Assembly (NCBI RefSeq): GCF_036634175.1
Contig: NZ_JAZIFX010000001.1
Span: 4,092,001 to 4,156,000, forward strand
Source of the DNA: Streptomyces sp. P9-A2
GTDB taxonomy: Bacteria > Actinomycetota > Actinomycetes > Streptomycetales > Streptomycetaceae
DNA: 64,000 nucleotides
Direction of reading: 5' to 3'
The notes under the pieces are model-generated. The model was not told the DNA's origin, did no database searches, and worked only from the letters and a program-made list of their open reading frames with translations. Positions 1-9,100 of the stretch are shown one piece after another. A program made the position numbers and the translations under genes. Each line of letters begins with the position of its first letter. Position 1 is the stretch's first letter.

Positions 1-41
1 GGAAGCTGCTTGCCGAAGACGGTTGAATAGTGGCGGTCTGC

Positions 42-69
42 GGTCTGCGGTTTTCGGTAACCGCAGACC
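42..69 (-). terminator. Stem-loop after the pseudokinase gene
   Basis: A perfect 11-bp inverted repeat (GGTCTGCGGTT at 42-52 and its complement at 59-69) encloses a 6-nt loop. It lies just past the stop codon of the minus-strand pseudokinase gene and so fits a terminator. No T-run follows it, which is usual in Streptomyces. Confidence 0.55.
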
Positions 70-85
70 ATGCGGTCCGCTGAGT

Positions 86-1789
86 TCAGCTGCTCACCTT
101 GATGTCCACGACCCTACCGCGCCATTTTCCTTCGTCCACCTGTACCGGCAGTTCGGTCAGCCAGACCAGCAAATATCGGGACTTGAGCGTCTCATCGGGC
201 TTGAGGATGACACTTTCGCCAGACCCTTGAGTGACCTTGGAAAATCCGTCAAAGGACGTCGGTTGCCCTCCTGCGTCGCTGGCGGCTGCACGAAGCTCGA
301 CCGAGGTGTTCCCCACGAAAGAAACGGTGACTTTGCCGACTTCCTGGACCTTGCCGAGGTCCAGGATGACGCCAACCCCGGGCTTGAGCCGGCCGAAGTC
401 CGAACTCAGGTAGAAGTCGGTCTGCCAGTACGTACCGGGAGCGTCGTCATAGACCTTCGCCACATCGGCCGGCTTCTCGGAACCGTTCCCCATGGGGTCG
501 AAGTCGTCAGCACCCGTGATGGCTATGGGTTGAGACGGCTTGGGTGCGCTGCTGCTCTTGTCGTCCTCGTCCGTCGTCTGGGTCTTGTTCGTGTCGTCCG
601 CGTTGCTGCCCTGGTCGATGAGGGCGTCGGCGAGCTGCCAACTGCCCAGACCGAGCGCGGCGATCAGCAGCGCTGAAACGGCCCACTTCAGGACCTTGCC
701 GGTACGGCTCTGCAGGGGAGGCGGGGGGACAGGGACCGGCTGTGTGACGCGCGTGCCCGGCCGGGGTGCCGGACGCCCGTAGGAGCCCTGCTGGTAGGTC
801 GTGCGCTGGTAGTCCGGTGGAGCGGTGAACGCGGGCTCCGGCGGGCGGATGCGGGGCATCTCGCCGATCGCCTTCACCAGTTCTTCCGGTGTGGTGCAAG
901 GGGACTCGTGGCGGGACGCGGTGGCCCCGTCGTTGGCCAGGGCGCGCATGGCGAGCTCGGACAGGCCGCGGTGAACACCGGCCCGTACCTGGTCGGGCGG
1001 GATCAGACCGATGTCCTTCGGCAGTCCGGACAGACCGTGGGCGTCATTCTCGTACGGCCAGCGCTGAGTGAGCGCCGCGTACAGCAGGGCACCGATGGAC
1101 TCGGTGTCGGCGCGCTGTGGGGTGTCGGAGCCGATGCCACGCAGCGCCGCGTTCACCGCGAGGCCTCGGATGCGCCATTGGCCGGTCGAGGTACGCAGTA
1201 CCGCGTTGGGGTTCAGACGCAGATGGGCGAGTCCTTCGCGGTGGGCCGCGGCCATGGCGGAGGAGATCTGACTGGCCATCTGGTAGGCGTCGTACACCTC
1301 CAACGGGCCGGCCGCCAGGAGGGCGGTCAACTCGGTCGCGTCGGGGAGCCATTCGTGGACGACGTAGACGATGTCGTCCTCCTCGACGGCGTCCAGGACC
1401 TGGACGAAGCGCGGATCGCCCAGCAGGGCCGAGGAACGGGCCGAGGCCAGGACGGAGCGTGCCCGCGAGTGATCCGCGGGCAGGATGTGCACGCCGACGG
1501 CACGGCGAAGCTTCTCGTCCATGGCACGCCAACTGCTGAATCCGTCCAGACGGGTGATGCATTCCTCGAGGCGGTAGCGTCTGGCGAGCTTGTGACCGCT
1601 GTGCAGTTCGAGCGGCGGCATCTTCCCGGGACCGTCGATCCCGGTGCTCTCCTGTGCCGCGTCGCTGTCCGTTTCCTGCTCCTGGTTATTGGCCACCCCG
1701 TCGGCCGTGGACTGGTCCGCCTGCGCGGTCAGCGACTGGTCGTCGCCGTTGTCTGCCACGTCGACGGCAGCTGTGCTCCGTTCCGCCAC
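86..1789 (-). CDS. Membrane-anchored pseudokinase with C-terminal discoidin-like domain (MurJ partner)
   Basis: This 567-aa protein has an acidic N-terminus, a protein-kinase fold, a Pro-rich linker, one membrane helix (around WAVSALLIAALGLGSW) and an extracellular beta-rich domain resembling F5/8 type C modules. The kinase fold looks dead: the catalytic-loop HRD is replaced by AHLRLNPN, there is no DFG, and the VAIK lysine position reads AVGVHIL. In mycobacteria a comparable pseudokinase plus extracellular domain is fused to the lipid II flippase MviN/MurJ and recruits an FHA protein after phosphorylation. Here it is a separate gene directly downstream of murJ. I chose the GTG at 1789 because a GGGAGG/AGGGAA stretch precedes it; an ATG at 1810 is possible. 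The role as a MurJ regulator is inferred from fold and position. Confidence 0.85.
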   Translation of the reverse strand: MAERSTAAVDVADNGDDQSLTAQADQSTADGVANNQEQETDSDAAQESTGIDGPGKMPPLELHSGHKLARRYRLEECITRLDGFSSWRAMDEKLRRAVGVHILPADHSRARSVLASARSSALLGDPRFVQVLDAVEEDDIVYVVHEWLPDATELTALLAAGPLEVYDAYQMASQISSAMAAAHREGLAHLRLNPNAVLRTSTGQWRIRGLAVNAALRGIGSDTPQRADTESIGALLYAALTQRWPYENDAHGLSGLPKDIGLIPPDQVRAGVHRGLSELAMRALANDGATASRHESPCTTPEELVKAIGEMPRIRPPEPAFTAPPDYQRTTYQQGSYGRPAPRPGTRVTQPVPVPPPPLQSRTGKVLKWAVSALLIAALGLGSWQLADALIDQGSNADDTNKTQTTDEDDKSSSAPKPSQPIAITGADDFDPMGNGSEKPADVAKVYDDAPGTYWQTDFYLSSDFGRLKPGVGVILDLGKVQEVGKVTVSFVGNTSVELRAAASDAGGQPTSFDGFSKVTQGSGESVILKPDETLKSRYLLVWLTELPVQVDEGKWRGRVVDIKVSS

Positions 1790-1930
1790 CGTCGTTCCCT
1801 GCCTCCCCATCCATGTACGCGTCGGGCAACGGCCCGTGCGCGCCGTCCGACGCCGAAACCAATTGTGCCCACAGTCCGCTGCTATGCACGACACACAAGG
1901 GCCTGCGATGGTTGTGCGCCTACCCGAGCC

Positions 1931-4177
1931 TCAGCGTCCCAGGCGTCCGCGGACCATACCGACCAGCGAGTTGACCTCCACAATGCGCATCCGGCGCGCG
2001 GCGACGAAAAAGACGACGAGCAGTACGGCTCCACCGGCCAGCAGCGCGGTGAAGGAACCGCCGACGCCCTGACCGAGGGTGCGCCCGATGCCGTAGCAGA
2101 CCGCACCGGCGAGGAGTGCGGCCGGAACCGAGGCGATGCACAGCCGGGCGTAAGTCCGCAGGACCCGGGCGCCGTCCAGGTCTCCGCCCAGCTTCGTGCG
2201 CAGCCGGCGCCAGGCGATACCGACGCCGGCCGCGTAGGCCACACCGTACGAGGCTGCCATGCCGACCACGGCCCAGCGGGCGGGGAGGACGAAGAAGCAG
2301 GCCGCCGAGGCGACCGCGTTGACCGCGGCCACGATGACCGTGTTGTAGAAGGGGGTCCGGGTGTCTTCGTAGGCGTAGAAGGCACGCAGGACGACGTACT
2401 GCACGGAGTAGGGAATCAGGCCGAGGCCGAAGGCCATCAGCATGTAGCCCATGTTGGTCGCTGAGCTGATGCCCGAGGAACCGAAGATCAGGGTGCACAT
2501 CGGGATGCCGAGCGCGATGAAGCCGAAGGAGATCGGCACGATCGCGACGGCCGTGGTGCGCAGGCCCTGGGAGATGTCGTCCCGGACGGCACCGCCGTCG
2601 TCCTCCGCCGCCGAGCGGGAGATACGGGGCAGCAGGGCGGCCATCAGGGAGACGGTGATGATGGCCTGGGGCAGGCCCCAGATCAGCTGGGCGTTGGCGT
2701 AGGCGGCGAAGCCGGTGCCCCGGACGCCGGAGTCCAGGCCGGCAGCGGTGGAGAGCTGGGTCACGACCAGCGCGCCCGCCTGGTTGGCGAGCACGAAAAG
2801 GATGGTCCACTTGGCGAGCATCGCCGCCTTGCCCAGCCCGTGGCCCTTCCAGTCGAAGCGCAGACGGATACGGAATCCCGTCTCGCGCAGGTACGGGATC
2901 ATGGCCAGGGCCTGGACGACGAGGCCGAGCAGGATACCGATGCCGAGGAGACGCTGGCCTTCCGGCGGGATGCTCGTGACGGTCATCTTCGTAGTGGCGG
3001 CGGTGCCGTAGACATAGATGAACGTACCGAGCGTCACGATGATGACGATGTTGTTGAGGACCGGGGTCCACATCATCGCGCCGAACCGTCCGCGCGCGTT
3101 GAGGATCTGACCCATCACCACGTGCACGCCCATGAAGAAGATCGAGGGCAGGAAGTAGCGGGTGAAGGTGACGGCGACCTCGTTGGCCGCGGGGTTGGAG
3201 GCGACCGGGTTCGACAGCGCCCGTACGAGGAGCGGGGCGGCGAGCCATGCGGCGGCGGTGAGCGCGGCCAGGGCCACCATCACGAGGGTCAGCAGCCGGT
3301 TGGCGTACGCGATGCCGCCGTCGGCGTCGTCCTTCATGGAACGGACGAGCTGCGGCACGAAGACGGAGTTGAGGCCGCCGCCGACGGTGAGGATGTAGAT
3401 CATGGTCGGCAACTGGTAGGCGACCTGGAACGAGTCGCCGAGGAGGCCCAGGCCGAGCGCCGAGACGATCAGAGCGGACCGGATGAAGCCCGTGAGGCGG
3501 GACACCATCGTGCCCGCCGCCATCACGGCGCTGGACTTCAGCAGCCCTCCGGCCCGGCCGCCCTTCTTCGTGGGTGCCGCGGGATCCGGTTCCGGCACGG
3601 GAGCCTCGGCGACCGGAGGCGGCGTGGCACCCGCGTAGTGGCCGGGAGCCGCGGAGGCCGGGCCGGGCGCGGACTCGTAGGGCCGGCCGGGGTGTCCCCC
3701 GCCCTGCTGCTGGTCACGGAAGAGGTGAGCGAAGGCGTCGGACTCATGACGTTGCTCCCCGACCTGGCCGACCAGGTCGTCCACGCCCACGAACTGCGTC
3801 GTGCGCGGGTCGTCCCCGTACGGGAGGTGCTGGGACGGGCCATCCGGCTCCGGCGCGGGGGCCTGGGCCCACACTCGGGGGTCGGGCGCGTAGGGCGAAC
3901 GGGGAGGCTGCCCGTACAGCGGCTGCTGAGGGGGGTGTGTGCCCGGCGGGGGCGGGGGATGTGCCGCGCGGTCGTACAGGGCCTCGGTGACCGGGTCCTG
4001 GGCGGCGATGTCCTGCGCCCGGTAGGGGTCCTGGTCGTAGGCGTCCTGGAGGTACATGTCGGCGGACGGCTGCGGCGCCTGGTCGTGACCGGGCGGCGGG
4101 CCCCCCTGGGGGTCCGGCTCGGGATGGCCCGAGTCGCCCGCGGCATGGCCGCGGTCACCGTCGTACGGCGCGTTCAT
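1931..4177 (-). CDS. murJ: Lipid II flippase MurJ (MviN)
   Basis: This 748-aa MviN/MurJ-family protein moves lipid-linked peptidoglycan precursor across the membrane. The first ~210 residues are a Pro/Asp/Gln-rich, probably disordered cytoplasmic tail (for example YLQDAYDQDPYRAQD). The remaining ~540 residues carry the expected 14 or so hydrophobic helices, beginning near LLKSSAVMAAGTMVSRLTGF, a typical MurJ opening. The ATG at 4177 follows a strong GAGGTGGGG ribosome-binding site. It lies 45 bp after a large secreted-protein gene and 141 bp before the pseudokinase gene, all on the minus strand and probably co-transcribed. Streptomyces homologues share the long N-terminal tail. The family call is firm. 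Confidence 0.95.
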   Translation of the reverse strand: MNAPYDGDRGHAAGDSGHPEPDPQGGPPPGHDQAPQPSADMYLQDAYDQDPYRAQDIAAQDPVTEALYDRAAHPPPPPGTHPPQQPLYGQPPRSPYAPDPRVWAQAPAPEPDGPSQHLPYGDDPRTTQFVGVDDLVGQVGEQRHESDAFAHLFRDQQQGGGHPGRPYESAPGPASAAPGHYAGATPPPVAEAPVPEPDPAAPTKKGGRAGGLLKSSAVMAAGTMVSRLTGFIRSALIVSALGLGLLGDSFQVAYQLPTMIYILTVGGGLNSVFVPQLVRSMKDDADGGIAYANRLLTLVMVALAALTAAAWLAAPLLVRALSNPVASNPAANEVAVTFTRYFLPSIFFMGVHVVMGQILNARGRFGAMMWTPVLNNIVIIVTLGTFIYVYGTAATTKMTVTSIPPEGQRLLGIGILLGLVVQALAMIPYLRETGFRIRLRFDWKGHGLGKAAMLAKWTILFVLANQAGALVVTQLSTAAGLDSGVRGTGFAAYANAQLIWGLPQAIITVSLMAALLPRISRSAAEDDGGAVRDDISQGLRTTAVAIVPISFGFIALGIPMCTLIFGSSGISSATNMGYMLMAFGLGLIPYSVQYVVLRAFYAYEDTRTPFYNTVIVAAVNAVASAACFFVLPARWAVVGMAASYGVAYAAGVGIAWRRLRTKLGGDLDGARVLRTYARLCIASVPAALLAGAVCYGIGRTLGQGVGGSFTALLAGGAVLLVVFFVAARRMRIVEVNSLVGMVRGRLGR

Positions 4178-4222
4178 GATTTACCCCACCTCATCGTCCC
4201 GGGCCCACCGGCCACGGCAGCC

Positions 4223-6643
4223 TCAACGGTCCACTCTCTCACCCGTGCCGGACGGGCCTGCTTTTTCCGGTGCGGTGTCCGGTACCGGGTCACTCGGCTG
4301 CTCCGGGTCGTCCGTTTTCTCCGCGCCGGCTTCCGGTTCCTTCGTCTCAGGGCCGCTCTCCGGCTTCTCGGTAGGACGTTTCGCAAGGGTGTCCGGGTTC
4401 TGCGGATCGTCGTCGGGGCCCTCGCCCTCCGGGCGGTTCTGCTCCTGGGCCTCGCGGGCCGCGGCACGCTTGCGTTGCGTGTACATCCGGAAGCCGGCGA
4501 GGACGAGCAGCAGCACGCCGCCGCCGATGACCAGCATCACCGTGGCGGTGATCTCGGTGACCTTGACGTCGAAGGTGACAGGCTCGCCGTACTTCTGGCC
4601 GTCCTGCGTGTACAGCTGGGCGATCACCGTGGCCCGGCCGTTGGCGTTGGCGGACGTGGTGAACTTCACCGAATGGCTGTGCCCGCCGGAGACGGTGATC
4701 GGCTGCTCCTCGTAGGCGTCGCCGCCGATCTCGAGGCGGGTCGGGTTGGTCGAGGTGAGCCGCAGCGTCAGGCTCTCGACGCCCTGCACCAGGTTGTTCT
4801 GGACGGTCACGGGGATGGTGGCGCTGCGGCCGGAGAGCTTCGTCTCCGACTTGTCGATCAGTTTCACCTGGTCGAGAAGTCCGTCGAGGTACGCCTCGAC
4901 GCCGCTGCGGTAGGTGGCGGCCTCGGCGATCCGGCCGCGCCAGGAGACGGACATTCCGCGGTTCATGGCCAGGCCGAACGGGGTCACGACCCGGGACGGG
5001 TCCGAGAGGATCATTTTGAACGTGTTGAGTTTGCCCTGGGTCCTCGCGATCTGTTCGAACGCGGACCGTGGCAGCTCCTGCTTGCGCAGTGAGGAGGGGT
5101 ACGAGGAGGCCGCGGGGACCTTGGTGGTGGCGGCAGGATCCGGTTCGGCCTTCGCGGCAGCGGTGAGGTTCTCGGACTCCGACCAGTTCTCGTCCTGAAC
5201 GGCCTTCAACGCCTCGGCCATCGTCTGGGCCTGGCTGGCGGTGGGGGTGCGCTGCGGGGCGATGACGACGCTGCGCTGCCGACCGGTCTGGAGACCCAGC
5301 GCCAGGCTCTGGGCCAGGAACCGCTGCACGGCGAGTGTGGACGTGGATGCCCTGGTCATGTCGCCCTGGAACAGGGTGGACAACTGGGCGTCCGCGACGA
5401 CCGCCGTGGTGCCGCCGCCGATGGGGCGGGCGGCAGAGGGCGTGTACGACAGGTCGCCGGTCTCCCGGAAGTTGTCGCTGCGGGCGATCACCTTGTCGGC
5501 TCCGGCGGAGGTGGCGACCTTGACGATGGAGGGGTCCACCGCTCCGTTGACGGGCCAGGCGAAGTCCGTGGTCGGTTTCACGTGGAGGATCGGTTCCACC
5601 GTGTTGACGACGACGTCCGTGGCTTCCTTGAGATGACTCAGGGAGCCGGTGACCGAGGTGCCGTTGTGGGCGAGGGAAGCCAGATCCGGATCCCCGAAGG
5701 GCAGCGCGACGACCTCCTTGCCCTTCACCGCGCTCTGTACATTGGCGAGCCACCGCTTGGCGGCGGCCTGATGGCTGCCGGCCGTGGTGGTGTCACCCGA
5801 GCCCTGGACCTTGTAGCTCTCGGTCATCGCGTCGACGGATGCCAGCAGATCCGGATCGATCACCCAGGTGATGTCGAGGTTCCTGCCCAGTGCCACCATC
5901 CGGTCCAGGCGGCCGCCGGGGGCGATTTCCTTGGCCAGGTCGTCGTCACGGAGGACCGGGGTCTGCTGCTCGTTGGAGCCCGTCTCCGCCGTCGTGTGGA
6001 CCGTGGAGATCAGAGGCCACAGAAATGTCGTGCTCGTCTTCGTGTCGACGTCATCGGGCTGCCACGGGAGGAGCGTCCGCCGGACACCGAGGGTCTGTTC
6101 CCAGGGCTGCGCGGCGGTCTGCCCGGAGAGGGCCACGGCCAGTTGGTAGACGCCGTTCTCCCCCAGGCTCAGCTCGTCCACCGGTACGGAGATGCTGAAG
6201 CGCTGCGAGACACCAGGTGTGAGCTCGGCGTACTCCTGGGCGTACTTGTCGTCGACCTCCGGGCCGATCGCGCTCTGGACGTCGTCGCTGTCCCGGGCGA
6301 CGCGGTCGATACCGGAGCGGGTGTTCAGCAGGGGACCCACACGCAGACCGACGTGGGCGTCGGTGACCGTTTGCTTGCCCTTGTTGGTCACCGTGCCGGA
6401 CACCGTGATGGTGTCGTCCTCGCCGGGGGCGCCGGGCGTGAGCGAGTTCACGGAGACGGAGACCGAGCCCGTGCCGGAGGCGGCCTGCGCGGAACTCCCC
6501 GCGGCGGCGGCCGCAGGAGGCGCAGTGGGCCACTGGAGCAACCCTGTCAGCAGGGGTGCTCCGGCGAACAGGATGCCGGTGCGCCGCAGCCAGCGGCGGG
6601 CAGGTGAGGGATGCATCCCCTGGAAGTCTGCCGCCTCGGCCAC
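4223..6643 (-). CDS. Large secreted, C-terminally anchored protein upstream of murJ (DUF6049-like)
   Basis: This 806-aa protein has an N-terminal signal sequence (RRTGILFAGAPLLTGLL then an Ala-rich stretch), a ~640-residue extracytoplasmic part, one membrane helix near residue 700 (VMLVIGGGVLLLVLAGF) followed by basic residues, and a cytoplasmic tail rich in Pro, Glu and Lys. It resembles the actinobacterial DUF6049 family next to murJ; the function is unknown. By synteny it may act with MurJ and the pseudokinase in envelope assembly. The GTG at 6643 has a GAGGGA stretch upstream; an internal ATG at 6616 (MHPSPARRW) is an alternative that keeps the signal peptide. It is the first gene of the minus-strand unit and is divergent from the CCA-adding enzyme gene. 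Confidence 0.82.
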   Translation of the reverse strand: MAEAADFQGMHPSPARRWLRRTGILFAGAPLLTGLLQWPTAPPAAAAAGSSAQAASGTGSVSVSVNSLTPGAPGEDDTITVSGTVTNKGKQTVTDAHVGLRVGPLLNTRSGIDRVARDSDDVQSAIGPEVDDKYAQEYAELTPGVSQRFSISVPVDELSLGENGVYQLAVALSGQTAAQPWEQTLGVRRTLLPWQPDDVDTKTSTTFLWPLISTVHTTAETGSNEQQTPVLRDDDLAKEIAPGGRLDRMVALGRNLDITWVIDPDLLASVDAMTESYKVQGSGDTTTAGSHQAAAKRWLANVQSAVKGKEVVALPFGDPDLASLAHNGTSVTGSLSHLKEATDVVVNTVEPILHVKPTTDFAWPVNGAVDPSIVKVATSAGADKVIARSDNFRETGDLSYTPSAARPIGGGTTAVVADAQLSTLFQGDMTRASTSTLAVQRFLAQSLALGLQTGRQRSVVIAPQRTPTASQAQTMAEALKAVQDENWSESENLTAAAKAEPDPAATTKVPAASSYPSSLRKQELPRSAFEQIARTQGKLNTFKMILSDPSRVVTPFGLAMNRGMSVSWRGRIAEAATYRSGVEAYLDGLLDQVKLIDKSETKLSGRSATIPVTVQNNLVQGVESLTLRLTSTNPTRLEIGGDAYEEQPITVSGGHSHSVKFTTSANANGRATVIAQLYTQDGQKYGEPVTFDVKVTEITATVMLVIGGGVLLLVLAGFRMYTQRKRAAAREAQEQNRPEGEGPDDDPQNPDTLAKRPTEKPESGPETKEPEAGAEKTDDPEQPSDPVPDTAPEKAGPSGTGERVDR

Positions 6644-6892
6644 GTGCTCGCCCGTCCCTCGTGGTCAGTGGTCGTCGTATGTGCGTCCACGCATGGTAAC
6701 GATGCCCGGTGAGGCTGAGTGCCGCGGACCGGTCCGCAAGATCGGTTCGGCTGCCGCACTGTCCTGTATGTGGCTGTATAAGAGGGCGCTTCCCCTGCCC
6801 AGGGCGCCGGTCCTGTGAGGAGGCTGTGGGAGGGGACCGGGCAGATCAATGGAGGAGCTTCCGGCCGCCCGAGCCACGTACCCTTTTCTGTT
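6644..6892. other. Divergent promoter region between the murJ unit and the CCA-adding enzyme gene
   Basis: These 249 bases separate two divergent genes and should hold promoters in both directions. I see no convincing coding frame. A TACCCT hexamer at 6878-6883 matches the loose Streptomyces -10 pattern TANNNT and lies about 9 bases before the GTG at 6893. No Shine-Dalgarno is visible there, so the plus-strand gene may be leaderless. Confidence 0.35.
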
Positions 6893-8353
6893 GTGCCGAA
6901 CGCCAACGAACAAACCAGTGCCCTGAGCCAGGTGCAGGACCGAGCGGTGAACGAACTGCTGCGAGTCGCCCCGGTCGCCGACGATCTTGCCCGCCGCTTC
7001 CGGGAGGCCGGGTTCTCACTCGCTCTGGTCGGCGGCTCGGTCCGGGACGCGCTGCTCGGCCGGCTCGGTAATGACCTGGACTTCACCACCGACGCCCGCC
7101 CGCAGGACGTTCTGAAGATCGTCCGTCCGTGGGCGGACGCCGTCTGGGAAGTGGGTATCGCCTTCGGCACTGTCGGAGCCCAGAAGGAGGCCCGCGTCGG
7201 AGATGTTGATCGAAGCTTTCAGATCGAGGTGACGACCTACCGCTCGGAGGCGTACGACCGCACGTCACGCAAGCCTGAGGTGGCGTACGGCGACTCCATC
7301 GAGGAGGACCTCGTCCGGCGTGACTTCACTGTGAACGCGATGGCCGTCGCGCTGCCCGAGAAGGAGTTCATCGATCCGCACGGTGGTCTGGACGATCTGG
7401 CGGCAGGTGTGCTGCGTACGCCGGGTACCCCCGAGGCATCCTTCTCGGACGACCCGTTGCGGATGATGCGGGCCGCGCGCTTCGCCGCTCAGCTCGATTT
7501 CGAGGTGGCTCCTGAGGTGGTCGCGGCCTTGCGGGAGATGGCCGGACGTATCGAGATCGTCTCCGCCGAACGGGTACGGGACGAGCTGAACAAACTGGTT
7601 CTGTCCGCATACCCCCGCAAGGGGCTGACCCTGCTCGTCGACACCGGGCTCGCCGACCATGTCCTGCCCGAACTGCCGGCCCTGCGTCTGGAGAGTGATG
7701 AACACCACCGGCACAAGGACGTCTACGAACACACGTTGATCGTCCTGGAGCAGGCGATGGCCCTGGAGGGCAACGGCCCCGACCTGACTCTCCGCCTGGC
7801 GGCTCTGCTGCACGACATCGGCAAGCCGCGTACACGCCGCTTCGAGAACGACGGCCGGGTCTCGTTCCATCACCACGAGGTGGTGGGGGCGAAGATGACG
7901 AAAAAGCGCCTGACGGCCCTCAAGTACTCCAACGAGTTGGTGAAGGACATCTCGCGCCTGGTCGAGCTTCATCTGAGGTTCCACGGCTACGGCACGGGAG
8001 AGTGGACGGACTCCGCCGTTCGCCGTTACGTCCGCGACGCGGGGCCGCTCCTGGGCCGGCTCCATAAGCTGACCCGCTCGGACTGCACGACACGCAACCG
8101 TCGCAGGGCGACCGCCCTCTCGCGTGCGTACGACGGTCTGGAGGAACGGATTACGAAGCTTCAGGAGCGGGAGGAGCTGGACGCCATCCGTCCGGACCTC
8201 GACGGAAACCAGATCATGGAGGCCCTGGGCGTCAGCCCCGGGCCGGCCGTCGGTCAGGCATACAAGCACATGCTGGAACTGCGTCTGGAGAACGGCCCGA
8301 TGGAATACGGCGCGGCGGTGGCGGCCCTCAAGGAGTGGTGGGCCGGACAGTAG
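6893..8353 (+). CDS. cca: CCA-adding enzyme (tRNA nucleotidyltransferase)
   Basis: This 486-aa enzyme adds or repairs the 3'-CCA end of tRNAs. The class II nucleotidyltransferase motif GGSVRD is near residues 47-52, and the metal-binding DLD is at 61-63. The RNA-binding and domain region with RRDFTVNAMA follows, then an HD-domain segment (LLHDIGKPRTRR) and a C-terminal helical part. I chose the GTG at 6893 because homologues begin with a PNANE-like sequence. In-frame starts further upstream (for example 6815) would add residues with no conserved look. No Shine-Dalgarno precedes 6893. The gene is followed by two ParB sites and a strong terminator hairpin. Confidence 0.93.
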   Translation: MPNANEQTSALSQVQDRAVNELLRVAPVADDLARRFREAGFSLALVGGSVRDALLGRLGNDLDFTTDARPQDVLKIVRPWADAVWEVGIAFGTVGAQKEARVGDVDRSFQIEVTTYRSEAYDRTSRKPEVAYGDSIEEDLVRRDFTVNAMAVALPEKEFIDPHGGLDDLAAGVLRTPGTPEASFSDDPLRMMRAARFAAQLDFEVAPEVVAALREMAGRIEIVSAERVRDELNKLVLSAYPRKGLTLLVDTGLADHVLPELPALRLESDEHHRHKDVYEHTLIVLEQAMALEGNGPDLTLRLAALLHDIGKPRTRRFENDGRVSFHHHEVVGAKMTKKRLTALKYSNELVKDISRLVELHLRFHGYGTGEWTDSAVRRYVRDAGPLLGRLHKLTRSDCTTRNRRRATALSRAYDGLEERITKLQEREELDAIRPDLDGNQIMEALGVSPGPAVGQAYKHMLELRLENGPMEYGAAVAALKEWWAGQ

Positions 8354-8378
8354 AGCTGAGAGCGTGGAGCCGGGTTAT

Positions 8379-8392
8379 GTTTCACGTGAAAC
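8379..8392. other. ParB site parS, perfect match
   Basis: The 14-mer GTTTCACGTGAAAC matches the known Streptomyces ParB-binding palindrome exactly. It sits 26 bases after the cca stop codon, 33 bases before a second perfect copy. Confidence 0.92.
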
Positions 8393-8408
8393 GTGACCCG
8401 GCTCAGGA

Positions 8409-8454
8409 CGCACGGAGGGGCGGTGTTTCACGTGAAACACCGCCCCTCCGTGCG
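8409..8454. terminator. 46-bp perfect palindrome, bidirectional terminator with parS at its centre
   Basis: The two 23-base arms (8409-8431 and 8432-8454) are exact reverse complements with no loop. They start CGCACGGAGGGGCGGT and meet in the ParB site at 8425-8438. The palindrome lies between convergent genes (cca ending at 8353 and the minus-strand gene ending at 8464), so it should terminate both. Confidence 0.85.
8425..8438. other. ParB site parS, perfect match, inside terminator palindrome
   Basis: GTTTCACGTGAAAC forms the exact centre of the surrounding 46-bp terminator palindrome. Confidence 0.92.
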
Positions 8455-8463
8455 CTTGCCTTA

Positions 8464-8976
8464 CTACTTGTGGTCCTTCAGGCAGAGCAGGAAGTCCTTG
8501 CCGTCACCACTCTGGGTGTACACGTACTGGAAGCCCTTGGCCTCGGCCTCACACTTGCTGGAAGCCAGGGTGTCGGAGAGGAACGAACCGTCAATCTTGG
8601 CCAGCACCTCGTACTGAGCGTCCGAGGAGTTGCAGTCGACGACCTCGAGGTCGGGATTGTCGTCACTGGTACTGCCGCGGTGCATGCAGTCACCGACTGC
8701 CGCGGTGTTGGCGTCGTCCCGGCTGGAGATGAAAGCGCCGATAGCCGCACCGACGAGCACCACGACGATGATGATGTTCTTGATCGTCTTGAAGCCGATT
8801 TTGCGGCGAGGCTGCTCCGGGGGGACGGGGGCGCCTTGCGGGGGGAATCCAGGCTGACCGGCCTGCTGGGGAAAGCCCGGCTGGCCCTGAGCGAAGGGGT
8901 TCTGGCCCTGGGGCTGCTGCTGGGGCTGCTGCTGACCCTGGGCGTACGGGTTGCCCTGAGGCGGCGGAGTGGTCAC
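8464..8976 (-). CDS. LppU/SCO3897-like membrane-anchored protein
   Basis: This 170-aa protein has a Gln/Pro/Gly-rich cytoplasmic N-terminus (~60 residues with repeated GQPGFP-like units). One membrane helix follows (NIIIVVVLVGAAIGAFI), then an extracytoplasmic domain with four cysteines (GDCMHRG, VVDCNSS, SSKCEAE, FLLCLKD) that could form two disulfides. It resembles the actinobacterial LppU/SCO3897 family, whose function is not known to me. The GTG at 8976 is preceded by a run of G; starting at 9060 would add residues that do not look conserved. The stop lies 10 bases from the terminator palindrome with parS. Confidence 0.8.
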   Translation of the reverse strand: MTTPPPQGNPYAQGQQQPQQQPQGQNPFAQGQPGFPQQAGQPGFPPQGAPVPPEQPRRKIGFKTIKNIIIVVVLVGAAIGAFISSRDDANTAAVGDCMHRGSTSDDNPDLEVVDCNSSDAQYEVLAKIDGSFLSDTLASSKCEAEAKGFQYVYTQSGDGKDFLLCLKDHK

Positions 8977-9100
8977 TTGGAGGTCCCCCCTGGAACGCGA
9001 GTGCGTGGCGTGAATTACGTGTTGATCAGACGCACGTAAGTTACCGGGCGCCACTGACAACGTCCTCCCGTGTGGGGGCTCTGTGGCATTGATGTGACAC

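Noticed and set aside
908..5092. Long plus-strand open frames opposite the pseudokinase, murJ and DUF6049-like genes
   Set aside because: They are antisense to well-supported genes and arise from GC-rich third positions; translations are low-complexity Arg/Gly/Asp-rich.
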